Origin: Bacillota bacterium | Lineage (GTDB): Bacteria; Bacillota; Clostridia; Christensenellales; UMGS416 | Reading direction: 5' to 3' | NCBI GenBank assembly: GCA_023428265.1 | Contig: JAEYYW010000066.1 | Location: forward strand, 1-21,077 | Length of the DNA stretch: 21,077 nucleotides | Shown: in pieces, positions 6,295-13,436 of the stretch | Layout of the letters: every line of letters starts with the position of its first letter | Position numbering within the stretch: the first letter of the stretch is position 1 | Program-made: the position numbers and the translations under genes | The notes under the pieces: generated by a model | Database searches by the model: none | Told to the model about the DNA's origin: nothing | The model's input: only the letters and a program-made list of their open reading frames with translations

Positions 6295-7164
6295 TCAGCC
6301 GAAGATGCCCTTCAGCCACTTGGTGAAATCCTCCCAGGCCTTGGTGAACCAGCTGCCCAGGTCGGTGGTAGCCTTCGCCACGCCGCCCAGCTTGTCGGTG
6401 ATGGCCTGCAGCTGCTTGGCCTGCTGGGCAAACAGCGCCGGGTCAATGTTGAGCTCGGACAGGCGCTTCACCAGATTTACCAGCTGGTCAATCTGGCCGT
6501 CGGTCAGGCTGATGTTGTGATCCTTTGCCGTCTGCACCACGATGTCGCGGATCTCATCCTTACTCTTGCCCTTCAGCTGGTCCTGCATGGATTTGAGCTC
6601 GTTGACCAGCTCCGTGGCGTCTTTGGTGCCCAGATAGTCCGCCAGCATGCCGGTGAGCGCCAGCTCGTCGGCGGCGATCTGCTTGGCGTCGCGGCTCAGC
6701 GTGACGCCGGTGATGTCTTCATAGGCCTTAAACACGCCGGCCAGCGCCGCCGTGCCAGACACGGCCACCGGGGCTGCAATTTTGATGTCGGCATCCACAA
6801 TGCCGGCGGTGGTGAGCACGGCCATATACATTTCAGGGGTGACCCAGTTGATGTTTTTGGTCTCCACATCAAGGCCGGAGCCCTCGTCGGTGGACTGGAT
6901 GTAGATGCTCGAAAGCGACCTCTTGCCGATCTTTTCCGCCGGGATCAGGTTGCCCAGCCAGGCCTTCTCCTCGTCAATCGTCACTTCCAGCTCTTTCACA
7001 TCGTCCGGCGCGCCGAAGAATTTCTCCAGGTCCGTCTTCTGCTTGTCGGTGAGGTCGTGGCCGAACACCACGCGGGAGTTGTCTTTGCCATCGGCCAGCG
7101 CCACAGGGGCAATCAGCGTCATGCCCATCAGCACGGCCAAAACGGCCGAAACCAGTTTTTTCAT
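6295..7164 (-). CDS. Exported DUF1002-family protein
   Basis: A 289-residue secreted protein of the DUF1002 family (Bacillus YpuA type), function unknown. A clean signal peptide starts MKKLVSAVLAVLMGMTL with probable cleavage after ALA at residue 24. The mature part begins with 'SRVVFGHDLTDKQ', followed by a conserved alpha/beta core and 'NINWVTPEMYMAVLTTAGI.DADIKIAAPVAVSGTAALAG', the strongest family signature. The C-terminal third (after about residue 170) is helical and charged, with 'ELVNELKSMQDQL' and 'DGQIDQLVNLVKRLSEL' that could form coiled coils, ending in a Trp-rich amphipathic tail (SWFTKAWEDFTKWLKGIFG) that may touch membrane. Start: the ATG at 7164 matches the signal peptide start and AAAGGATG lies upstream; an ATG nine bases earlier (7173) is possible. 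It has its own promoter and a ~105-nt structured leader. Confidence 0.88.
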   Translation of the reverse strand: MKKLVSAVLAVLMGMTLIAPVALADGKDNSRVVFGHDLTDKQKTDLEKFFGAPDDVKELEVTIDEEKAWLGNLIPAEKIGKRSLSSIYIQSTDEGSGLDVETKNINWVTPEMYMAVLTTAGIVDADIKIAAPVAVSGTAALAGVFKAYEDITGVTLSRDAKQIAADELALTGMLADYLGTKDATELVNELKSMQDQLKGKSKDEIRDIVVQTAKDHNISLTDGQIDQLVNLVKRLSELNIDPALFAQQAKQLQAITDKLGGVAKATTDLGSWFTKAWEDFTKWLKGIFG

Positions 7165-7188
7165 AACACTCATCCTTTCCTTCGTCGG

Positions 7189-7242
7189 TTGAGGGGCTGA
7201 ACCCCCCAATGGAGAAGCCCTTCAGTTTGAACTGAAAGGCTT
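7189..7242 (-). promoter_or_regulatory. Structured 5' leader of the DUF1002 gene
   Basis: Two stem-loops sit between promoter and start codon. The first pairs AAGCC.TTCAGTT (7215-7227) with AACTGAA.GGCTT (7230-7242) with one mismatch, a near-perfect 28-bp palindrome. The second is GGGG (7193-7196) with CCCC (7202-7205). Neither is followed by a U-run, so they are leader structures, not terminators. I do not recognise a riboswitch class. Confidence 0.5.
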
Positions 7243-7276
7243 TGAATTTGTTATTTCATTGTCTCAACATGGTTGT

Positions 7277-7305
7277 ATTATACCAACAACGGGCTCATCT
7301 GTAAA
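7277..7305 (-). promoter_or_regulatory. Promoter of the DUF1002 gene
   Basis: Minus strand: TTTACA (7305-7300), 17-nt spacer, perfect TATAAT (7282-7277). Transcript start expected near 7270. Between here and 7491 I see nothing else except an inverted repeat ATTGGTC/GACCAAT and a short GCA-rich triplet tract at 7461-7474. Confidence 0.7.
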
Positions 7306-7491
7306 CCAAGTCAGCCTGAAATTGGCAAAGTTCACAGAATCTTTACGAGTTTTTGCGTTAATTCTATTATTCCCAGCGCTTAACCGGGCCCTATGAAGCG
7401 GCGATTGGTCAGGGTTTCCCAAACCGCAGCGCCATCACATGCACGCATAGGAGGTGTGGCAGTAGCAGCAGCAGGTGGACCAATGGGGGCG

Positions 7492-8367
7492 TCAGGATTG
7501 TTTGGCTCGCTGGATCACCATTTCATAGTAGCGCGTTTCGGAGCAAGCCGCAAAGCCATACCCCCGATACAAGCGCAGCGCCGGTTCATTTGCACTGTTT
7601 ACATCCAGCAGCAGCCTTTGGATGCCATCGGCTTTTGCCAGGCCCGCCGCCAGATCGAGCAGGCGCTTGCCATACCCTTTGCGGCGGTGATCCTGCGGCA
7701 CACCGATGCCATAAAGGTTCAGGCCCTTTTCGTCGCGGTATTCGCCCAGATAACCCACCACCGCGCCGGATTGATCGGTCATCAGCCAGTTTGTGCGGTC
7801 AGTTGACTCCAGGCCGTTGCGCAGATAGGCTTCTTCCGCAGCCGGTTCCTTGCTGAAGCACGCGGCCCTTGCCGGCAAAATGGCGGCAATGTCCTGCTCC
7901 GTCAGTTTCCGCAGCGCAAAGCCTTCGGCAGCGGGCGCGGGGCCCTCCGGCAGCACAAGCTCCATCTGATACTCAATGTGGCTGAGGGGCATGCCAAGGC
8001 GGTCTGCCACAGCCTGGGCATGCAGCGCCCTGCCATCCACGCAGAAAAGGCCTTGCGTGTAGCCATAGGTGCGGCACTCTGCCAGTGCCGCCGCATAAAG
8101 CCTGGTAAACAGCCCCCTGCGCCGGTGTGCGGGGTGCACAATGGCCGTGAACTCCGCTTCCTCTGCTGAAGGCGCAAACACAAACAGGAAACCGGCCAGC
8201 GTGCCACCCTCACGGATCGCGAAAGCGCAGTCCATCTCCGGATGCAGGTTCACCGAGGCGTCTGTATAGATCACCGGCGAGTATCCGTCTGCCGCGGCGC
8301 AGCGCTCCAGCAGCTGATCCAGCTCACCCCGCAGGGCATCATCAACGGCGCGGTACTGTTGCAGCAT
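7492..8367 (-). CDS. Double-GNAT-domain acetyltransferase
   Basis: A 291-residue protein with two tandem GNAT acyltransferase domains. Domain 1 (about 1-140) has a V.P..RR.G.FTRL acetyl-CoA pyrophosphate loop (VHPAHRRRGLFTRL). Domain 2 (about 150-288) has the cleaner version VPQDHRRKGYGKRLL and the typical C-terminal 'DVNSANEPALRLYRGYGF' that closes the fold. GNATs of this kind N-acetylate small amines, antibiotics or protein N-termini; nothing here fixes the substrate. It is the last gene of a four-gene operon, starting 8 nt after the HAD stop codon; the HAD stop TAG forms the start of its SD (TAGGAGG). The in-frame stop is UGA followed by 17 sense codons unusually rich in Cys (see finding). 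Confidence 0.85.
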   Translation of the reverse strand: MLQQYRAVDDALRGELDQLLERCAAADGYSPVIYTDASVNLHPEMDCAFAIREGGTLAGFLFVFAPSAEEAEFTAIVHPAHRRRGLFTRLYAAALAECRTYGYTQGLFCVDGRALHAQAVADRLGMPLSHIEYQMELVLPEGPAPAAEGFALRKLTEQDIAAILPARAACFSKEPAAEEAYLRNGLESTDRTNWLMTDQSGAVVGYLGEYRDEKGLNLYGIGVPQDHRRKGYGKRLLDLAAGLAKADGIQRLLLDVNSANEPALRLYRGYGFAACSETRYYEMVIQRAKQS

Positions 8368-8375
8368 CCTTCCTC

Positions 8376-9044
8376 CTATCGCGCGCCGGCAGGTTCGCTC
8401 GTCAGGATGTGCCGCAGCACCCCGCCCATGCTTTCCGCCACCGGCAGCCCGATCGAGTCGAGCCTCTCCCGGCTGTAATGCCCGAAGGAAACGAGCAGGC
8501 AGTCGCAGCCTGCCTCGCGGGCAACCTCGGCGTCATGGGCCGTGTCGCCAATGAAGAGTATGGACGAAGAATCCACCCCGGTGGCGGCGGCGTGGTCGCG
8601 GGCAATGTGCAGCTTGCCCCGGCCATGGTGGTCCTCAGCGCCGGAAACGGAATGGAGCAGGCCGGTCAGGCCGAAGTGGCTGAGCTGCTCGGCGAGGTGA
8701 CTGCTCAGGCTGGCCGACAGCACCGACTGGGAAACGCCCGCGCGGCACAGCGCGGCGATCGTTTCCATCGCGCCGGATTGCAGCAGGCAATCGCGCCAAC
8801 CAGCCTGATACAGCGCCACAAATTCGTCGGAGACAACCTCAAAAGGCTCGGCGGAGAAGTCAAAGCCCAGCTTGCGGTAGTAACCCTCCACCGGAAACTC
8901 AATGATTGCCTGATAAAAGGGCAGCGCGATGGGCGGCAGGCCCCGCCGGGCGAGCATTTTGTTCATGATGGACACGCACAGCGTGGCGTCGTCCAGCAGC
9001 GTGCCGTTCCAATCCCACACCACATGGCGGTAGCGAACACTCAC
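8376..9044 (-). CDS. HAD-superfamily phosphatase
   Basis: A 222-residue haloacid-dehalogenase-type hydrolase resembling phosphoglycolate phosphatases. Motif I is DWNGTLLDD (nucleophile Asp at residue 11); motif II a Ser in VLSAS; motif III a Lys in GRGKLHIA; motif IV GDTAHDAEVA. The helical cap lies between motifs I and II. The second acidic residue of the usual DxDGT is Asn here, which is also seen in other members of this DWNGT subgroup, so activity is probably retained. The GTG at 9044 is the chosen start: GGAG is eight bases upstream and the GTGA overlaps the TGA of the sugar isomerase gene by 4 nt, a classic coupled overlap. A TTG two codons earlier is too close to the SD. Probable small-sugar phosphate or glycolate phosphate substrate, unproven. 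Confidence 0.86.
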   Translation of the reverse strand: MSVRYRHVVWDWNGTLLDDATLCVSIMNKMLARRGLPPIALPFYQAIIEFPVEGYYRKLGFDFSAEPFEVVSDEFVALYQAGWRDCLLQSGAMETIAALCRAGVSQSVLSASLSSHLAEQLSHFGLTGLLHSVSGAEDHHGRGKLHIARDHAAATGVDSSSILFIGDTAHDAEVAREAGCDCLLVSFGHYSRERLDSIGLPVAESMGGVLRHILTSEPAGAR

Positions 9045-9799
9045 AGGCAATTCTCCAATCTGATTCGGGTTTGGGCATATTCCTCCGGCGCGCCCGTACC
9101 TTCCACGCTGACGCGGCCATCGTAGCCGATCTGCCGGAGCGCGTGAAAGAACGGCGAGAAATCCGCGCCGTCACCGGGCAGCGGAAAGCGGCGGCCATCG
9201 GGGTTAGCGATGTGGCAGTGCAGCAGCAACGGCCCCGCGGCCAGCACGCCCTCCACCCCTTCGTTTTGCAGCGCCATGTGGTACCAATCGGCCAGCACGC
9301 CCACATTGGCCATGGACACCTGCCGGGCCAGGGCAATGGCGTGGGAGACGGTGTTGATCACATTGCACTCACCGGGGTGCAGCGGCTCAATGGCGATCGC
9401 AATGTCGTGGCGGGCCGCAATGGGGGCCGCCAGGCGCAGGAAATCCGCCAGCTGGCCGAGCGCCTTTTCCAACGGCCAATCCGCCGGGCGGCGGCGGGCT
9501 CCGCCGCTGCCAAACACCTGCAAGCGCACGCCCAGCCTTGCGGCCCGCGCAAAACCGCTTTCCAGGTATTCCGGAATATCAGACAGGCACGCGTCCGGGC
9601 CGGTCAGCCGGAACGCACCCGGCAGCATCAGGTTCAGCGCCTCCACGGCGATGCCGGCGCTGGCAACGGTTTCGGCCATGTGGTCAAACTCTGCCGGCGC
9701 CGCGGCGCTTATGGCGGCCAGCCCGGCCTCCAGATAGCAAAAACCGGCCTTGGCGGCGGCGAGAGCCATCGCCGGCCCGGCGCAGATTCCAAACCTCAA
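9041..9799 (-). CDS. TIM-barrel sugar isomerase/epimerase
   Basis: A ~252-residue xylose-isomerase-like TIM barrel (AP endonuclease family 2 fold) of the sugar phosphate isomerase/epimerase group (as IolE, Hyi, tagatose epimerases). Expected metal-binding residues are visible in order: Glu in AIEPLHPGE, Asp and His in ADWYHM, His in LHCHIA, and Glu in SVEGTG. Strand 1 is RFGICAG. Start: TTG at 9799 has GGAGG (9810-9806) with 6-nt spacing and puts the first strand at the N-terminus, as in relatives; an ATG at 9826 is in frame but has no SD and overlaps the upstream stop. Use of TTG here and GTG in the next gene is notable. Substrate cannot be named. Confidence 0.85.
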   Translation of the reverse strand: MRFGICAGPAMALAAAKAGFCYLEAGLAAISAAAPAEFDHMAETVASAGIAVEALNLMLPGAFRLTGPDACLSDIPEYLESGFARAARLGVRLQVFGSGGARRRPADWPLEKALGQLADFLRLAAPIAARHDIAIAIEPLHPGECNVINTVSHAIALARQVSMANVGVLADWYHMALQNEGVEGVLAAGPLLLHCHIANPDGRRFPLPGDGADFSPFFHALRQIGYDGRVSVEGTGAPEEYAQTRIRLENCL

Positions 9800-9815
9800 G
9801 GGCAACCTCCCCGGT

Positions 9816-10040
9816 TCAATCGGCATCCCGGAACAGGCGACGCGCCTTTTCCGCCACGCGGCGGCGGCGGGCAGCGGTGTCGTCCGCAAGGATCACCCAG
9901 CCGCTCTCCTGGCGCTCCACGGTGCAGCCCGGAGCCGCGCCGGGGGGCAGCTCGCCTTTGGGCAGCGAGAACACACCGGCGCCGCCCACCGGCGTGAGCA
10001 CCGCCTGATCACCCTCAAACCGGTCTATGACTGCCTTCAT
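9816..10040 (-). CDS. DUF3006-family small protein
   Basis: A 74-residue protein with the DUF3006 signature: MKAVIDRFEGDQAVL, a central 'F.LPKGELPPGA.PG', and 'LADDTAARRRRVAEKARRLFRD' at the C-terminus. Members are short beta-rich proteins of unknown function often found beside ComEC-like metallo-beta-lactamase proteins. Here it leads an operon with sugar-metabolic and acyltransferase genes instead. The next gene starts 17 nt downstream. SD is AAAGG/GGCGG at weak spacing. A consensus promoter lies immediately upstream. Confidence 0.85.
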   Translation of the reverse strand: MKAVIDRFEGDQAVLTPVGGAGVFSLPKGELPPGAAPGCTVERQESGWVILADDTAARRRRVAEKARRLFRDAD

Positions 10041-10067
10041 GCCGACACCCGCCTTTCCAATTGCCTC

Positions 10068-10076
10068 ATTATATCA
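10068..10076 (-). promoter_or_regulatory. Extended -10 promoter of the DUF3006-isomerase-HAD-GNAT operon
   Basis: Minus strand TGATATAAT (10076-10068), a perfect extended -10, with no good -35. Expected start near 10061, 21 nt before the DUF3006 ATG. It faces the divergent NUDIX promoter with only about 23 bp between them. Confidence 0.6.
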
Positions 10077-10098
10077 CAACAACCGGCAGGCCGCCCCA

Positions 10099-10127
10099 TT
10101 AACAAACGGGGCGACTGCCGCTATAAT
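10099..10127 (+). promoter_or_regulatory. Promoter of the NUDIX gene
   Basis: TTAACA (10099-10104), 17-nt spacer, perfect TATAAT (10122-10127). Transcript start expected near 10134, about 56 nt before the start codon. Confidence 0.75.
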
Positions 10128-10189
10128 GGTGGTGCGGGGCAAACGCCGACAAACAGCAAGCCCGCGGGCCGCGGGCGGAAGGGGTTTTC

Positions 10190-10639
10190 ATGCCAAACGT
10201 GACGCTTCACCCGCTGCACGTTGTGCCCGATGATCAGCTTGCCTTTGCCGTGGTGATGACGCGGCACCTGGGCCGATGGCTATTTGTGCGCCACAAGGAG
10301 CGGAGCACCTGGGAGATCCCCGGCGGCCACCGGGAGAGCGGCGAGGCCATTGAAAAGACCGCCCAGCGGGAGCTTTATGAGGAAACCGGCGTGATGGCCT
10401 CCACTTTGATGCCGGTGTACGCCTATGAAGTATCCGGCGAGGGCCGCAGAAGCTGCGGGATGCTTTATTGGGCCGAGGCTGCCTCCATCGCCGGGCTGCC
10501 GGAAAGCGAAATTGCCGAGGTGCAATATTTTGACCGCCTGCCGGAGAGCCTCACCTATCCGGAGATCCAGCCGGTGCTTTACCGCGCCGCGGCGGAATAT
10601 GCCGCCAGTTATGAATACACAATGGGCGAGATGTATTGA
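10190..10639 (+). CDS. NUDIX hydrolase
   Basis: A 149-residue NUDIX hydrolase. The full Nudix box GGHRESGEAIEKTAQRELYEETGV (about residues 45-68) carries the three catalytic metal-binding glutamates (REXXEE). N-terminal LAFAVVMTRHLGRWLFVRHKERSTWEIP leads into it as in the MutT/ADP-ribose-type subgroup. Family members cleave nucleoside diphosphate derivatives; the substrate is not decided by the sequence. SD GGAAGGGG lies 5 nt before the ATG. It stands alone, is divergent from the DUF3006 operon, and a hairpin terminator follows about 150 nt after the stop. Confidence 0.9.
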   Translation: MPNVTLHPLHVVPDDQLAFAVVMTRHLGRWLFVRHKERSTWEIPGGHRESGEAIEKTAQRELYEETGVMASTLMPVYAYEVSGEGRRSCGMLYWAEAASIAGLPESEIAEVQYFDRLPESLTYPEIQPVLYRAAAEYAASYEYTMGEMY

Positions 10640-10790
10640 CCGGTGAGCCATCGGCAAGGGCCTGATGAATTTGTGTTAAATCATGATTGCATACGTTTAA
10701 AGGATGAGAGAATGGGCAATTATGAGACAGGAGACGGTTGCATCCGTCCCACAAGACATGATTCCTTCCCTCTCTCCTCCTTCCCTGTGG

Positions 10791-10814
10791 CCCGCCGCAA
10801 GGCGGGTCTTTTTT
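10791..10814 (+). terminator. Intrinsic terminator downstream of the NUDIX gene
   Basis: CCCGCC (10791-10796), GCAA loop, GGCGGG (10801-10806), then TCTTTTTT. The stretch 10640-10790 before it has no convincing gene; a 40-codon frame from ATG 10712 has an AAAGG upstream but runs into this hairpin, and I do not call it. Confidence 0.75.
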
Positions 10815-10882
10815 GTTGGTGCGGGGGACTTTGAGGCAGAGCTCTGCCGCTGCATAGAGGCTGTCTGCAACCAGGAAATCCC

Positions 10883-11024
10883 CCCTCTTCGCATTGCTTC
10901 GCAATGCTCGGCTTTGCTCTTATATCGCTCGTGGCGACATTGCGCAAAGCCGGAGGCTGAGGCCTGTCGCCTGAGGGCGACATCCCCCCTTGAATTTTTG
11001 CCTTCGGCAAAAACAAGGGAGGGT
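10883..11024. repeat. Intergenic palindromic repeat element
   Basis: A dense set of nested palindromes: GCATTGC-ttc-GCAATGC (10891-10907), GGCTTTGC/GCAAAGCC (10910-10917 and 10944-10951), TGTCGCC-tgag-GGCGACA (10965-10982), and a long hairpin CCCTTG..TTTTTGCC-ttc-GGCAAAAA-CAAGGG (10987-11019) with C- and G-runs outside. The arrangement looks like a decayed interspersed element of the type found between genes in Oscillospiraceae genomes. No transposase is present. The rest of 10815-11100 shows nothing coding. Confidence 0.6.
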
Positions 11025-11103
11025 AAGGAGGTTGCTCTGTCCATTTACCGGAGGGGCAGCATCCGCTGGCTCCACTTGATATCGGGGGCAGCGGCAAATC
11101 CGG

Positions 11104-11132
11104 CTGACAGGCCTGCCAACCCATGGTAAAAT
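11104..11132 (+). promoter_or_regulatory. Promoter of the THUMP methyltransferase gene
   Basis: CTGACA (11104-11109), 17-nt spacer, TGGTAAAAT with -10 TAAAAT at 11127-11132. It overlaps an upstream in-frame ATG at 11131, so translation must begin later. Confidence 0.6.
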
Positions 11133-11160
11133 GATTCATCAAGTATTGGGAGACATGCAC

Positions 11161-12273
11161 ATGCAATGGATCGCGACGGCTGCGGCCGCGCTGGAGGGCG
11201 TCACGGCAAGAGAGCTGGAGGCGCTGGGCATCGAGGTGCTGGAAACACAGGCCTCCAGGGTGCTGTTTGAGGGCGGCTATGAGCAGGCGGCACAGGCCAA
11301 TCTGTGGCTCAGGAGCGCCGGGCGCGTCCGTCTGGTGGCAGGCAGCTTCCGGGCGGAAAGCTTCGAGGAGCTGTTTGAGGGCACCAAGGCGCTGCCCTGG
11401 GAGCAGTGGATTGGCCGGGACGACGCCTTTCCGGTGACGGGCCGGGCGGTCAACTCCAAGCTCATGAGCGTGCCGGACTGCCAGGCCATCGTGAAGAAGG
11501 CCGTGGTGGAGCGGCTGAAGACCAAGCACCGCATGGAGTGGTTTAGCGAAAAGGGCCCGGCCAACGCCATTGAGGTGCACCTGCACAAGGACATGGCCAC
11601 GCTCTCCATCGATGTGAGCGGCGAGGGCCTGCACATGCGCGGGTATCGCAAACTGAACGGCCCGGCGGCGCTGCGGGAAACGCTGGCGGCGTCCCTGGTG
11701 CTGCTGACCAAGTGGAAGGGCGACCGCCCCTTTACCGACCCGATGTGCGGCACCGGCACGATCGCCGTGGAAGCAGCGCTGTTTGCCCGCAACATGGCGC
11801 CGGGCCTCAAGCGGAAGTTCGCCGCAGACAGCCTGCCCTGGTTTCCGAAGGAAGCCATGGAGCGGGAGCGGCAGCGGGCGCGGGACGCGGTGAACCGGGA
11901 GCTGAAGGTGGACATCGCGGCCTCTGACATTGACACGGAGGCTGTCTCAATGGCCAGTTACCACGCCAAGGCCGCCGGTGTGGCCGCCGACATCCGGATC
12001 ACACAGGCGCCATTGAAGCGCTTTGCACCGCAGGCGGCCCAGGGCCACCTGATCACCAACCCGCCTTATGGCGAGCGCATGGGCGACAAGGCCTCGGCAG
12101 ACGCGGTGGCAAAGGAGCTGGGTGCGCTTTATCAGAAGCTGGACCGCTGGGCTTTTCATGTGATCAGCGCGGCCGATGATTTCGAGCGGCAGTTTGGCAG
12201 GAAGGCCGACAGCCGGAGGGAATTGCGCAATGGGCAGTTGAGATGCCGTTATTTTGAGTTTTACAGGAAGTAA
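11161..12273 (+). CDS. THUMP-domain class I RNA methyltransferase (RlmL/YpsC-like)
   Basis: A 370-residue SAM-dependent RNA methyltransferase of the RlmL/YpsC (COG0116) family, expected to make N2-methylguanosine in rRNA. The N-terminal ~165 residues form the ferredoxin-like plus THUMP RNA-binding region (FRAESFEELFEGTKALPWEQW; LSIDVSGEGLHMRGYR). The catalytic domain follows with motif I DPMCGTGTIAVEAAL near residue 200 and the base-flipping motif NPPY at residues 300-303, then GERMGD. Start: GGGAG at 11148-11152 is 8 nt before ATG 11161; ATGs at 11131 and 11155 are in frame, but the first lies in the promoter and the second is one base from the SD. Single-gene unit between repeat-rich spacers. 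Confidence 0.9.
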   Translation: MQWIATAAAALEGVTARELEALGIEVLETQASRVLFEGGYEQAAQANLWLRSAGRVRLVAGSFRAESFEELFEGTKALPWEQWIGRDDAFPVTGRAVNSKLMSVPDCQAIVKKAVVERLKTKHRMEWFSEKGPANAIEVHLHKDMATLSIDVSGEGLHMRGYRKLNGPAALRETLAASLVLLTKWKGDRPFTDPMCGTGTIAVEAALFARNMAPGLKRKFAADSLPWFPKEAMERERQRARDAVNRELKVDIAASDIDTEAVSMASYHAKAAGVAADIRITQAPLKRFAPQAAQGHLITNPPYGERMGDKASADAVAKELGALYQKLDRWAFHVISAADDFERQFGRKADSRRELRNGQLRCRYFEFYRK

Positions 12274-12294
12274 GCCGACAAAGCGTTCATCGTC

Positions 12295-12414
12295 GGGCCG
12301 GGACGGAGCCGTGTCGGCGGGCCGGGGCGGAGCCCGGCCCCTACTGTAAGCAATAGAGATTACCAAAGGTGATTTTCAAAAAATAAACCTTTCGGAACGG
12401 GCCGGTACAGAGCC
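12295..12414 (+). repeat. Three degenerate copies of a 16-bp GGGCCGG repeat
   Basis: GGGCCGGGACGGAGCC (12295-12310), GGGCCGGGGCGGAGCC (12319-12334) and GGGCCGGTACAGAGCC (12399-12414). The second copy continues into CCCGGCCCCTAC, forming an 8-bp stem GGGCCGGG/CCCGGCCC; the third forms GGCCGG/CCGGCC. No gene is present in 12274-12568; it holds this array, a GATTACCA word at 12358, and the bipartite element upstream of the AraC gene. Confidence 0.6.
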
Positions 12415-12437
12415 CCGGCCTTCAACCCACGCCCCCG

Positions 12438-12466
12438 TTGATTCAAATTTGGAAACAGATTACCAT
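12438..12466 (+). promoter_or_regulatory. Bipartite element upstream of the AraC gene (copy 1)
   Basis: TTGATTC, 8 nt, AAACAGATTACCAT. Read as a promoter it is TTGATT-17-TACCAT. An identical arrangement occurs at 13579-13607 before the hydrolase gene. It could be a promoter, an operator of the adjacent AraC protein, or the end of a repeat. Confidence 0.45.
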
Positions 12467-12568
12467 ATCCATGAGCCAAAAACCAAAATAGAAACGAAAT
12501 CCGCGCAGCAATTGTCACGCATGGCGGCGGCAGTTTTGGTATCCTGCCTGTGAAAGGAGGCCGTGAGG

Positions 12569-13429
12569 ATGGATTGGGTGATCCGGATGAACGAAGCTGT
12601 GGCAGTGATCGAGGCAGGATTGACCGGCCAGATTGACTATGACCGGGCGGCGCAGGCAGCCTGCTGCTCGCCGTGGCATTTCCAGAGGATGTTTGCCTAC
12701 CTGGCCGGCATGCCGCTGGGCGAATATGTGCGCCGGCGCAGGCTGTCATTAGCCGCGATGGAGCTTGCAGGCGGCAGCACCGCCATAGTTGATCTGGCTG
12801 TGAAGTATGGCTACGACTCCAGAGAGGCGTTTACCCGGGCGTTCCGCATGCTTTTTGGCATCAGCCCCTCGGCAGCGCGCGCCGGAACTGGCCTCAAGGC
12901 CTATCCCCCCATGGCCTTCCACATTACCATCAAGGGAGGCACAGAAATGAACTATCGGATCTGCGAACTGGAGGCGTTCTCGGCAGTGGGCGTGACCCAC
13001 AGGGTGAACACGGCAACGGCCTTTCAAGAAATCCCGGCGCTTTGGAAGGGCTTCATGGCAGAAGACCTGTTTGGCAGGCTATGGGCGATGAAAAGCCCCG
13101 GCGAACCCTTCGGCGGCGTGCTGGGATTGCTGGCTGGCGGAAACTTTGGCAAAAACGAGCAATTTGACTACACGCTGGCTGCGGTGTCCAGCGAGAACCC
13201 GCCGGAGGGCATGGTGCGTTTTGACTTCCCGAAGAGCCTGTGGGTGGTGTTCACCGCCGAGGGCGAGCCCATGGCCTTGCAGGGGCTTTGGGACCAGCTT
13301 TACACCCAGTGGGTGCCGGCGATGGACGCCGTGTATGACATGGCCTGGCTGCCCAGCATCGAGTGCTATCTGCCGCCGGAAGCCGGGAAGAATGAGCTGT
13401 GGATCCCGATTGTGAAGAAGCAGGGGTAG
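12569..13429 (+). CDS. AraC-family regulator with GyrI-like effector domain
   Basis: A 286-residue transcription regulator. Residues 1-110 hold the two AraC helix-turn-helix motifs: 'IDYDRAAQAACCSPWHFQRMFAYLAGMPLGEYVRRRRL' and 'IVDLAVKYGYDSREAFTRAFRMLFGISPSAAR'. From about residue 125 a GyrI-like/SOUL-type effector-binding domain begins (MNYRICELEAFSAVGV) and ends with the family pattern 'PSIECYLPPE....ELWIPI'. Proteins of this design (Rob, YdeE, MarA-like with GyrI domain) bind small amphipathic ligands and often control efflux or stress genes. Start: AAAGGAGG at 12553-12560 is 8 nt before the ATG; a GTG at 12563 is too close. The alpha/beta hydrolase downstream shares an upstream element with it and may be a target. 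Confidence 0.88.
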   Translation: MDWVIRMNEAVAVIEAGLTGQIDYDRAAQAACCSPWHFQRMFAYLAGMPLGEYVRRRRLSLAAMELAGGSTAIVDLAVKYGYDSREAFTRAFRMLFGISPSAARAGTGLKAYPPMAFHITIKGGTEMNYRICELEAFSAVGVTHRVNTATAFQEIPALWKGFMAEDLFGRLWAMKSPGEPFGGVLGLLAGGNFGKNEQFDYTLAAVSSENPPEGMVRFDFPKSLWVVFTAEGEPMALQGLWDQLYTQWVPAMDAVYDMAWLPSIECYLPPEAGKNELWIPIVKKQG

Positions 13430-13436
13430 GAGAAAA

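Noticed and set aside
7461..7474. GCA triplet tract as a contingency (phase-variable) repeat
   Set aside because: Only four imperfect units, lying after the GNAT stop codon; too short to vary appreciably.
10643..10834. Possible small ORF (from ATG 10712, ends FCWCGGL) after the NUDIX gene
   Set aside because: The frame runs through the terminator hairpin and T-run; SD is weak and the peptide has no recognisable feature.
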